From Bacillota bacterium (GTDB lineage Bacteria > Bacillota > UBA4882 > UBA8346), in NCBI GenBank assembly GCA_023436305.1, contig JAEZJQ010000019.1, positions 1 through 29,598 of the forward strand: a stretch of 29,598 nucleotides of DNA. Reading direction: 5' to 3'. A model generated the notes under the pieces. That model saw only the letters and a list, made by a program, of their open reading frames with translations. It had not been told where the DNA came from and ran no database searches. The number at the start of each line of letters is the position of its first letter. Positions within the stretch are counted from its first letter, which is position 1. Made by a program: the position numbers and the translations under genes. Shown here in pieces: positions 7,276 to 14,371 of the stretch.

Positions 7276-9933
7276 ATGATGGAATATACCATGGAATCAA
7301 AACCGGTCAAGAAACAGCGGTATACGATTGGATTTTTGGATGAAAATGCATATGATGAATATCATAGTTATTTGATGGCAGGCGTGTTTGCGGCGGCCCG
7401 GAAGTATGATATGAATGTCATCCGTTTTGGACATTTTGCCGCTCATATTACTTATAAACATGACTCTCATACCAATATGGTGCTGGATCATGTTCAACAA
7501 TATCAGCTGGATGGATTGTTATTTCTAGGTTGGGCGCGAGTGGCCACGCTGGAAGACCGTGCCGGTTTTAAAGAACGGTTTCACGGCATTCCGATTCTTA
7601 GTGTGGGAGCGGGATTTAAGGATATTCCCAGTGTTTATTTCCAGGGTGATATGTATATTCAAGAAATACTTTTGCACTTGATCAAGATCCACTGTTTTCA
7701 ACGAATCGCCTTTATCGCCCCTTTTTGGCCCGATAATCGCTCCAATGTTTATATCGAAACCATGAAAGAATACGGGATATTTCATTCTGAGTTATATGTG
7801 TCTGAAACGGATATCGCCAATCTGGAGTTGCCGGACCGGGGCCGGAAAGCGGTATCCATTTTGCTTGATGAACGAAAAGTAGCGCTTGACGCCATCGTAT
7901 CGTTATATAATGACGAAACTAAAGCAATTGTCGATGAATTACAATCAAGAGGCTTGAATGTTCCTTACGATATTGCGGTGACCAGCTATGAAGATGGAGA
8001 AATCGGCCGGTTTTCTTCGCCATCATTTACCACGGTTTATTTTCCGTGGAAGGAATTGGGCTTCTCTGGCTGTGAAAAGATGTTCGAATTGTTCACTTAC
8101 GGTCATATTCCAATATCGACTATTGTACCGGGCAAAGTAATATTAAGGGATTCCTGCGGATGCATCTCGAATTCGGTTAGCTATGCCGAAGCCGGTACAA
8201 TAACAGCCACCGGAAAAAATCTTGGGGAGATGGCTGAATTCAACTTAATCACCATCAATGAGGAATTATCACAAAGAATCAATCCTCATGATTTTGAAAC
8301 GACCGTTCTAAGTAAAGCATTGATCAATGATTATCACGAGAAATCATCGGTATCTTTTCTTAGAGAGTTGGAATCACAGTTACGGAAGATATCCGACCCC
8401 TATCGTTTCTCGGACATCGAATATATTATGTCTGTATTTCGCCGGCAAATGCTTCCATATGTTGTTGGTGATATGCAATCATTAATCTGGGCCGAAAACC
8501 TCTTTCAACAAGCCCAGGTGTTGATGCAGGAGATGAAAACGGCGGTATGGGCTTATGAAGCGGTGCAATCCGAAATGATGAACTGTATTTTACAGGAAAT
8601 CGGCCAGGTTTTAGTTACCAATTTTGATTTACAAAAAATCATCGATTCATTGGAGATTAGCCTCCCCAAAATCAACCTTCCCGGTTGTTATATCTATATT
8701 TTTAGAGACCAAGACAATTTAGAGCATCTTTTTGAAGATTATTATCTGGCCTTTCAATATTCAGGCGGGAAACGGATTATTCTTCCAAAAAACTCATTAA
8801 ACCAGTTGTTCATAAGCGAGAATCAAATTTTATCAAGCTCCAGCGCCGACTCTAAAGGGGCGCCGTCCAAGTCCAATCATCACTCCAAAACTGCCGGTTC
8901 CGGGAGGAGTAAAAATAATTTATCCACGGTTTTGTTTCCCGAAAACCGGTCTTATTCCTTAAACGCGCAATTATTGCATGTTGGTGATAAATTTATGGGA
9001 TTTGTCATATTTGAACCGGGTCCCATGGATGAACGGGTTTATCAGGTGTTGACTTTAAATATCAGTACCGCGCTTTTTGGGGCAGTTCTTTTGGAAAAAC
9101 TTGATAACAGTTATAAAAAGTTTGTTGAACAGGCACATCGGGCTGGTATGGCTGAAATTGCCAGCGGAATCTTGCATAATGTGAGCAATATATTAAATAG
9201 CGTTAGTGTAGCCATCCATTTGATTAAGGACTTAATCAATACTGCCCCGATTGAAAGCTTAATCAAGGCCAACCAGCTTCTCGAAGAAAATATGTTCAAC
9301 CTGGACAGCTTTTTGGGTAAGGACCCTAAAGGGAAAAAAATACCGCAGTTGTATATCAAACTGGGAGAATCTTTCAATGATTTACAAACCCGTTTACTCG
9401 AAAATATTAGCCGGCTGACCGAGAAGATCAACTTGATCAATGATATCGTTACCGCCCAACAAAGTTATACCGGTATCCGGTCCACATTGGAAGAACTAGA
9501 CGTGATCCCCGTTATTGAAGATGTCTTAAAAATGAATTTGCTGTCTTTGGAAAAATATCATATCAAAATTGTTAAAAAATATCATAATCTCTCGAAAGTA
9601 TACATGCAAAGAACCAAGCTATTTCACGTATTGGTCAATCTAATCGCCAATGCCAAGGATGCTATGCTGGACGTTCCGGAATCCAAACGGAAACTGATTA
9701 TTTGCACCGATCAAGTCAATAATGAAAAGCAGATTCGAATTACCGACACCGGTCACGGGATTACTCGCAATTTGTTGGAAAGTATTTTCGCCTATGGATA
9801 TACCACCAAAAAGGATGGACATGGATTTGGCCTGCATAGCTGCGCCAATTACATGACTGAAATGGGAGGTAAGATATGGGCGGAAAGTGATGGTCCCGGA
9901 AAAGGGGCAACCTTCGTGTTACAGTTTAAATAA
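7276..9933 (+). CDS. LacI-like sensor/histidine kinase fusion, copy 2 (intact kinase motifs)
   Basis: An 885-residue tandem paralogue of the preceding gene, colinear along its whole length. Residues 15-300 are the LacI-type sugar-binding domain (IAVTSYEDGEIGRFSSPSFT), 300-600 a helical/GAF-like region, and 610-885 the kinase core: phospho-acceptor H634 in SGILHNVSNILNS, N-box LVNLIANAKDAM, G1 DTGHGI (824-829), G2 GHGFGLH (848-854). All ATP-lid motifs are intact, unlike copy 1. A Ser/Lys-rich insert (about 517-549) absent from copy 1 interrupts the GAF-like part. It is soluble, with no membrane span. The ribosome site AGGTGA (7267-7272) precedes ATG 7276, with ATG 7279 equally possible. It likely phosphorylates a response regulator encoded elsewhere in response to a sugar; this is inference from domain content. 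Confidence 0.87.
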   Translation: MMEYTMESKPVKKQRYTIGFLDENAYDEYHSYLMAGVFAAARKYDMNVIRFGHFAAHITYKHDSHTNMVLDHVQQYQLDGLLFLGWARVATLEDRAGFKERFHGIPILSVGAGFKDIPSVYFQGDMYIQEILLHLIKIHCFQRIAFIAPFWPDNRSNVYIETMKEYGIFHSELYVSETDIANLELPDRGRKAVSILLDERKVALDAIVSLYNDETKAIVDELQSRGLNVPYDIAVTSYEDGEIGRFSSPSFTTVYFPWKELGFSGCEKMFELFTYGHIPISTIVPGKVILRDSCGCISNSVSYAEAGTITATGKNLGEMAEFNLITINEELSQRINPHDFETTVLSKALINDYHEKSSVSFLRELESQLRKISDPYRFSDIEYIMSVFRRQMLPYVVGDMQSLIWAENLFQQAQVLMQEMKTAVWAYEAVQSEMMNCILQEIGQVLVTNFDLQKIIDSLEISLPKINLPGCYIYIFRDQDNLEHLFEDYYLAFQYSGGKRIILPKNSLNQLFISENQILSSSSADSKGAPSKSNHHSKTAGSGRSKNNLSTVLFPENRSYSLNAQLLHVGDKFMGFVIFEPGPMDERVYQVLTLNISTALFGAVLLEKLDNSYKKFVEQAHRAGMAEIASGILHNVSNILNSVSVAIHLIKDLINTAPIESLIKANQLLEENMFNLDSFLGKDPKGKKIPQLYIKLGESFNDLQTRLLENISRLTEKINLINDIVTAQQSYTGIRSTLEELDVIPVIEDVLKMNLLSLEKYHIKIVKKYHNLSKVYMQRTKLFHVLVNLIANAKDAMLDVPESKRKLIICTDQVNNEKQIRITDTGHGITRNLLESIFAYGYTTKKDGHGFGLHSCANYMTEMGGKIWAESDGPGKGATFVLQFK

Positions 9934-9956
9934 TTCTCAAGTATATCAGAAATTTA

Positions 9957-9985
9957 TTGTTTACTCTTCGATAGGATGTTATAAT
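9957..9985 (+). promoter_or_regulatory. sigma-A-type promoter of the riboswitch transcript
   Basis: The -10 is a perfect TATAAT (9980-9985), with TTGTTT (9957-9962) as -35 at a 17-bp spacing. Transcription would start near 9992, just before the riboswitch aptamer. Confidence 0.7.
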
Positions 9986-10019
9986 TAAATTAATCTTGAT
10001 TTTTCGAACAACTTGATAG

Positions 10020-10132
10020 AAAAAGGCAAACTCGGCGAAAGCCGACGACGCAAAGTTACGGGTCTAAAAACGTAACGACGAAGGATATTTAATATCCAAA
10101 GAAAGTTACGTTAATGATCGCCGGACCGCCTG
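10020..10132 (+). ncRNA. c-di-GMP-I (GEMM) riboswitch aptamer
   Basis: The core matches the GEMM-I consensus in order: AAAAAGGCAAAC (10020-10030); P2 hairpin TCGGC-GAAA-GCCGA with its GNRA tetraloop (10032-10045); GACGCAAAG (10047-10055); GGTCTAA (10061-10067), the 5' half of the tetraloop receptor; and ATGATCGCCGG (10114-10124). P1 can form from AGGC (10024-10027) and GCCT (10128-10131), proximal P3 from GGTC and GATC (10116-10119), distal P3 from AACGTAAC (10069-10076) and GTTACGTT (10105-10112). Distal P3 carries an extra hairpin, GGATATTTAATATCC (10083-10097). The G just before CAAAC is the residue I equate with Vc2 G20, which favours c-di-GMP over cGAMP. The RNA precedes a terminator and the thioesterase gene. 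Confidence 0.92.
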
Positions 10133-10153
10133 AACGAAGTTGTTTTTTATTTT

Positions 10154-10188
10154 GAACTCCGTTTCCCAGGCGGGGTTCATTGTTTTTT
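10154..10188 (+). terminator. riboswitch expression-platform terminator
   Basis: The stem GAACTCCG (10154-10161) with CGGGGTTC (10171-10178) is followed by ATTGTTTTTT. A competing pairing of CCGCCTG (10126-10132, overlapping the P1 3' strand) with CAGGCGG (10167-10173) would break the 3' arm and act as antiterminator. This arrangement suggests that ligand binding favours termination (an OFF switch), which is inference. Confidence 0.82.
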
Positions 10189-10247
10189 CGGGGAAATTTT
10201 CAAAAGGCTTGAATCACAAATAAATATAATATCAATAAGGAGGGATA

Positions 10248-10718
10248 ATGAATATGGCGGGGAATATATTTGAAGTCAATCGGAAGGTTTATTTTTCAGA
10301 CACCGATTCTTTAGGGATTGTGTATTATAGCAAGCATTTGGAATGGTTGGAGATGGCCAGGATTGAATTTATGACGAAAATTTACAAGCCAGTGTCCCAA
10401 ATGATGGTTCAGGATAAGATTTGTTTTTTGCCGGTCAGCGTACATATTAATTATAAGACGCCGGCAGTTTTTGAGGATATACTGAAGATTAAACTGTTTT
10501 TTAAGCAAATTGAAAAAATAAAACTGAACCTGATGAATTTGGTGTTCAAAGAAAATGACGGGAAAGAAATACTCGTTTCCGAGACCGAAATGACGATGTT
10601 ATGCATCAATACCGCGAAAGGGAACCGGCCCGTCAAAATACCCGATCATTTGGTGGAATTATTCAAAGATTGGGAGATAGAGCATTACACATACACACAA
10701 TTGAATGTTACAGCGTAA
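10248..10718 (+). CDS. hotdog-fold acyl-CoA thioesterase (YbgC/4-HBT family)
   Basis: A protein of about 156 residues with the 4-hydroxybenzoyl-CoA thioesterase/YbgC signature YFSDTDSLGIVYYSKHLEWL, which contains the catalytic-type Asp in DTDSLGIVYY and the Tyr further on. It is a single hotdog domain spanning nearly all of the chain. Such enzymes hydrolyse acyl-CoA or acyl-ACP thioesters in the cytosol; the substrate cannot be told. The AAGGAGGG at 10237-10244 lies only four bases from ATG 10248 and about ten from ATG 10254 (MAGNIFEV), so the latter may be the true start. The gene is alone downstream of the c-di-GMP-I riboswitch and its terminator, so c-di-GMP probably controls its transcription. 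A rho-independent terminator follows. Confidence 0.88.
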   Translation: MNMAGNIFEVNRKVYFSDTDSLGIVYYSKHLEWLEMARIEFMTKIYKPVSQMMVQDKICFLPVSVHINYKTPAVFEDILKIKLFFKQIEKIKLNLMNLVFKENDGKEILVSETEMTMLCINTAKGNRPVKIPDHLVELFKDWEIEHYTYTQLNVTA

Positions 10719-10775
10719 AATATTGACCGAAAAGGTTTCGCCAGCCTTGAAGTAAATGAACCCACTTGAATTTTC

Positions 10776-10806
10776 AGGGGCCGCCATTGGGGCAGCCTCT
10801 TTTTTA
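10776..10806 (+). terminator. intrinsic terminator after the thioesterase gene
   Basis: AGGGGCCGCC (10776-10785) pairs with GGCAGCCTCT (10791-10800), with one mismatch and one wobble, and runs into CTCTTTTTTATT. Confidence 0.8.
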
Positions 10807-10928
10807 TTACCGGAAACCGGTGATTGTCTCACCGCATAATAATTTGGCGATCGGATTGGTTTTGCTGATCGCCGTTAAAGGGAAATTGAGAATTAGTGAT
10901 GTTTATTTCATTTCACAATCGATTATAG

Positions 10929-10966
10929 TATAATAATACCATCACCGGCACATCATTTGATGGTAT
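10929..10966 (+). promoter_or_regulatory. promoter -10 with adjoining 9-bp inverted repeat
   Basis: TATAAT at 10929-10934 is a perfect -10; the -35 is poor (TTTCAT at 10906-10911, 17 bp away). Immediately downstream, ATACCATCA (10936-10944) and TGATGGTAT (10958-10966) form a perfect 9-bp inverted repeat with a 13-bp spacer, positioned over the start site and 5' leader. It could be an operator or an mRNA hairpin regulating the transporter gene. Confidence 0.55.
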
Positions 10967-11024
10967 GTTCCGCAATGTCCGGCGAAAATTCGCTATATAA
11001 ACGGGAACGAAAGGAATAGGAAAA

Positions 11025-11933
11025 GTGAAATCAAAGTCATTACACCCAAAAGAACACTACTTGGCCTTAGTTTATATCATTTTGGCCGTAATCTTTTGGG
11101 GTTTATCATTTATCAGCACCAAAGTTGTTTTAAACGAAATGCCACCGGTTTCCATCGCTTTTTTCAGGCAAATTATCGCCACCGGGACTTTACTTGTCTG
11201 GGCCTTGTCCGCCCGAAATTTTGTTAAACCCACGTTAAAAGAGTTGCTGGCAATTGCGGTAACCGGTTTTTTCGGAATCGTACTTTATTTTATCTTTGAA
11301 AATTTCGGATTGCAATACACAACCGCTGCCAATGCCTCCATGATTGTAGCCGCGGTGCCGGTATTTACATATTTTACGGAAGCTGTCTTTTTTAAATTAA
11401 AAATCACCTGGAAAATGTTTTTTTGTTTATTCTTATCGGTCGTTGGAGTATATTTTATTATCTCCATCGGGGGACGCCTGGATTTTTCAACCGCCAGTTT
11501 TAAAGGGAATATATTGGTGATCGGGGCCATGATCTGCTGGGTCATTTATGTCATCTTAAATGGCCGTTTGACTCAAAAATTTTCCAGTGTTCATTTGATA
11601 TTGTTGCAATCCGCCGCCAGTATTCTGCTGTTTATTCCGTTTATCGTACCCGAAATTCCACAGTGGAAGCAACTTACTTCCATTGCGCTCTTCAATTTGT
11701 TTTATCTGGGAGTTTTTTGTTCGGCATTTAGCTATTTTTTTTATGTTTATGGGGTTAAAAGAATTGGGCCGACCATGTCGGCCGCTTTTCTGAATTTAAT
11801 CCCGGTGGTTACCGTGAGTGCCGGCTTTTTAATACTTCATGAAAGACTAGCTCCGTTTCAGATTTTGGGTATGGTTTTGGTGATTTTAAGCTTGTATATT
11901 TTGAACCTCCAAACCGGCGCCAACGATTATTAG
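11025..11933 (+). CDS. EamA/DMT-superfamily transporter
   Basis: A 302-residue, ten-helix membrane protein made of two EamA repeats (about 15-150 and 160-298). The first repeat starts LVYIILAVIFWGLSFISTKV and has the typical PPVSIAFFRQ; the second includes GAMICWVIYVILNGRL and ends with FLNLIPVVTVSAGFLILHER, a hallmark of the family's last helices. DMT carriers export amino acids, metabolites or similar small molecules across the inner membrane; the substrate cannot be predicted. The start is GTG 11025 preceded by AAGGAATAGGA. It is a single-gene unit with its own promoter and 5' inverted repeat. Confidence 0.88.
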   Translation: MKSKSLHPKEHYLALVYIILAVIFWGLSFISTKVVLNEMPPVSIAFFRQIIATGTLLVWALSARNFVKPTLKELLAIAVTGFFGIVLYFIFENFGLQYTTAANASMIVAAVPVFTYFTEAVFFKLKITWKMFFCLFLSVVGVYFIISIGGRLDFSTASFKGNILVIGAMICWVIYVILNGRLTQKFSSVHLILLQSAASILLFIPFIVPEIPQWKQLTSIALFNLFYLGVFCSAFSYFFYVYGVKRIGPTMSAAFLNLIPVVTVSAGFLILHERLAPFQILGMVLVILSLYILNLQTGANDY

Positions 11934-12009
11934 ACTTCAAAATGAAAAACGGTATGCCGAATTATAGTTTTTGGTTATAGGCTTCGTTACAAAAGAGACC
12001 GGAATGAAG

Positions 12010-12053
12010 TACCACGGTACTGGTAAAAGGGTGCTTAATCGGGTACCGTGGTA
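12010..12053. repeat. 11-bp perfect inverted repeat, possible operator or stem-loop
   Basis: TACCACGGTAC (12010-12020) and GTACCGTGGTA (12043-12053) are exact inverted copies separated by 22 bp. Each arm is itself nearly palindromic, so it could be a pair of binding sites for a dimeric regulator. There is no T-run, so it is not a typical terminator. It lies in the 310-bp gap between the EamA gene and the large cluster. A second, weaker pair CCGGTGAT (12140-12147)/ATCACCGG (12210-12217) sits closer to the cluster start. Confidence 0.5.
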
Positions 12054-12107
12054 AGACGATGAAAGTTTAAAAAGGTGATATACTTTTGTTGAAGATAAGC
12101 TTACATA

Positions 12108-12135
12108 TTTGAATCGCTGCTTTAATTCATAATAT
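12108..12135 (+). promoter_or_regulatory. possible promoter of the propeller/DUF5696/permease cluster
   Basis: TTTGAA (12108-12113), a 16-bp spacer and TAATAT (12130-12135) give a tentative sigma-A promoter about 110 bases before the first gene, downstream of the 11-bp inverted repeat. The match is modest. Confidence 0.3.
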
Positions 12136-12245
12136 TACTCCGGTGATAAAGAATGTAAATTCATAGGGCCATAAATTCTGCTACCCGTAATATCGGATGG
12201 ATAGAATTAATCACCGGATTGATAAAACTCCCGGGAAGGGTAAGG

Positions 12246-14288
12246 ATGATTTTACAACCAGTGTTGAAACATGATCTGAAACTTAAAAGTTGGATTCGTG
12301 ATCAAGCCATGAGATCACACGAGCACGCCGGTGAATGTTTGAAGGCTTGGTTTCGGTGGGTTTGGCGGCAAAAGAAACCGGTGTTACTCACCGGGTTATT
12401 GGTGTTATTGTTTCATAGCGGACCCGCCAATGCCGCCGGAGGTTTTTATTTCCCAAATTCCGAGCGGTTGCCGCTACCGGATTCTTTCGGAGTGGAAGCC
12501 AAACCGACATTGTTTATTGATGAACAAGATCGTCTATATATTCTAAACTTCAATGCAGATCAAATGTATATTTATGCCGGATCGGACATTAGCCCCGGAG
12601 GGGCTGCCGGCCGGGTTGATCCGGATTATGGCCTGGGGGCGCGACCACGGCCGCGACAACTTTTGGCCAAGTGGCGGTTACAGTTACCGGCGGAGCTGTT
12701 GACGAAAACTGCCAGTTTTTGGGTGGATGGGGACCGAATTTACATAAAACCGGCTGAAGATCGTTTCATCTGGATCTATAATATCCAGGGCGAACTGCTG
12801 CAAAAGCTGCCATTAAAAGTTCCGCCAAATTCATTTGTTGTCTATACCGATATTGCGGTTGATCAAAGAGGATATATTTATCTATTAGAAAGCGGCGCGC
12901 TAAGGGTTGATGTATTTGATGCTGAGGGGAACGGCTGCGGTATTTTTACAAGCTGCGGCCCCCGTGAAAACCAGTTGCCCGGATTACTGGAAAGCATCTT
13001 CTTGGATAACCAGGGGAGTGTATATTGTTTAGTCAAGCTTCCGGGGATTGATAAAAGTCAAATCGTCAAATATTCTTATCAGGGACGAAAACTCGCCGTT
13101 TTTCCGGAATATCCGGAACACTTTTATACCAATATCTATGTGGATCAATATCAAAATTTGTTTGCAGTGGCTCCGTCGGAATCACTGGTGGATAAATTTG
13201 ATCTCCGGGGACGCAAAATATGCTGGTTTCAAACTCCGTGCCAGTCAGGTCTGGCAGTGGACCACACCGGCCGGGTTTATCTGGACTCCGGTAAAAACGG
13301 TTCCATCACCCGGATGTATCCCTCCACCGTAATCCAATGGATTGATGGCGGAAATGTCGCTTTGCTCGATGAATCCTGGGATGTGGCCGAGCAGTATTTT
13401 AAACGGGCCCAAATTTTGGACAATCAGTTGGATTATATTCATTCCACCTTGGGTGAGGTTTATTTCCGGCAACACCGCTGGAACGAGGCCATGAATGAGT
13501 TCAAATATCTCAAGGATAATTGGCGTTATTCCCAGACACTCACTCAATTTCGCAATTCATTGATTTTAAATTATTGGCCTCTACTTATTGTGATCCTGTT
13601 GGTGGCCGGTTTCGGCATCACTAAGCTTCTTTCATACGCACGGGTGCATCAATTCAAGCAGGGACCTGTCTGGCGGCATCTTTCATTGATGAGTGTCATT
13701 TGGAGCCCTGGCGTTGCATTTCGGATGAAATCCCGTGCGATGGGTCCGGTAACGGCGGTGATGCTCATTATTATTTTTGGCATCACTCACTATTTTAGTA
13801 AAATGGGTAGTAACCCCATTTTTACCGGAGAACGGCAGGTCTTATCATGGGTGATTTTCGGGCGCAGTTTGTTTCTGATCGGGGTGTTGACCTTCATTTG
13901 GACCTTAATGGTTTACAAAGTGGGCGAATTATTTTATGGGCTGGCGAATTATGTTCACATTTTAAACAGTACGGCCATTTGTTTAGTTCCCATGATAGCC
14001 GGGGAACCGGTATTGGCTTTACTTAGCCATTTATTGACTTTTGATGAACTTTGGGTTTATCAATGGTTGTATTATTTGCTTTTTGGCTGGACAGTAGTTT
14101 TATTTTTCCATAAAATCAAGATTACAGAGGACTTTAGCTGGAGTAAAACGCTGGGGGTGGGGCTGATTAATGTAGCGGCAACCACTTTATTTATTGTGTT
14201 TTTGGGTTTTATGATGGGAGTGAATCAGCAATTAATCAGTTTTCTTACGGATGTCTATAAGGAGATCTACAACCGGTTTACGGTTTAA
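12246..14288 (+). CDS. beta-propeller/TPR protein with C-terminal Yip1-like membrane domain
   Basis: A 680-residue protein from ATG 12246, preferred over TTG 12219 because GGAAGGG lies just before it. A hydrophobic segment ending in GPANAAGG (about 46-64) is a signal peptide or signal anchor. Residues about 65-370 contain NHL/six-bladed-propeller-like repeats with recurrent strands such as LFIDEQDRLYIL, IAVDQRGYIYLLE and LAVDHTGRVYLDS. One or two TPR units follow (about 377-432: WDVAEQYFKRAQIL, HRWNEAMNEF). From about 442 there are around six membrane helices resembling the Yip1 domain. The propeller should face outward and may bind carbohydrate or a partner; function is unknown. It heads a same-strand cluster with a DUF5696 protein, another Yip1-like protein and transport proteins. 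Confidence 0.75.
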   Translation: MILQPVLKHDLKLKSWIRDQAMRSHEHAGECLKAWFRWVWRQKKPVLLTGLLVLLFHSGPANAAGGFYFPNSERLPLPDSFGVEAKPTLFIDEQDRLYILNFNADQMYIYAGSDISPGGAAGRVDPDYGLGARPRPRQLLAKWRLQLPAELLTKTASFWVDGDRIYIKPAEDRFIWIYNIQGELLQKLPLKVPPNSFVVYTDIAVDQRGYIYLLESGALRVDVFDAEGNGCGIFTSCGPRENQLPGLLESIFLDNQGSVYCLVKLPGIDKSQIVKYSYQGRKLAVFPEYPEHFYTNIYVDQYQNLFAVAPSESLVDKFDLRGRKICWFQTPCQSGLAVDHTGRVYLDSGKNGSITRMYPSTVIQWIDGGNVALLDESWDVAEQYFKRAQILDNQLDYIHSTLGEVYFRQHRWNEAMNEFKYLKDNWRYSQTLTQFRNSLILNYWPLLIVILLVAGFGITKLLSYARVHQFKQGPVWRHLSLMSVIWSPGVAFRMKSRAMGPVTAVMLIIIFGITHYFSKMGSNPIFTGERQVLSWVIFGRSLFLIGVLTFIWTLMVYKVGELFYGLANYVHILNSTAICLVPMIAGEPVLALLSHLLTFDELWVYQWLYYLLFGWTVVLFFHKIKITEDFSWSKTLGVGLINVAATTLFIVFLGFMMGVNQQLISFLTDVYKEIYNRFTV

Positions 14289-14371
14289 ATCAGAAGCAAT
14301 ATTTTCCATAAGGATGCAACGGATTTCATGGAGGATGTTTTACAACGGGATAGCTGGAGGTTAACGGTGGG

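Noticed and set aside
9111..9440. 109-codon minus-strand frame inside kinase copy 2
   Set aside because: It lies opposite the conserved histidine-kinase core with no promoter or ribosome site.
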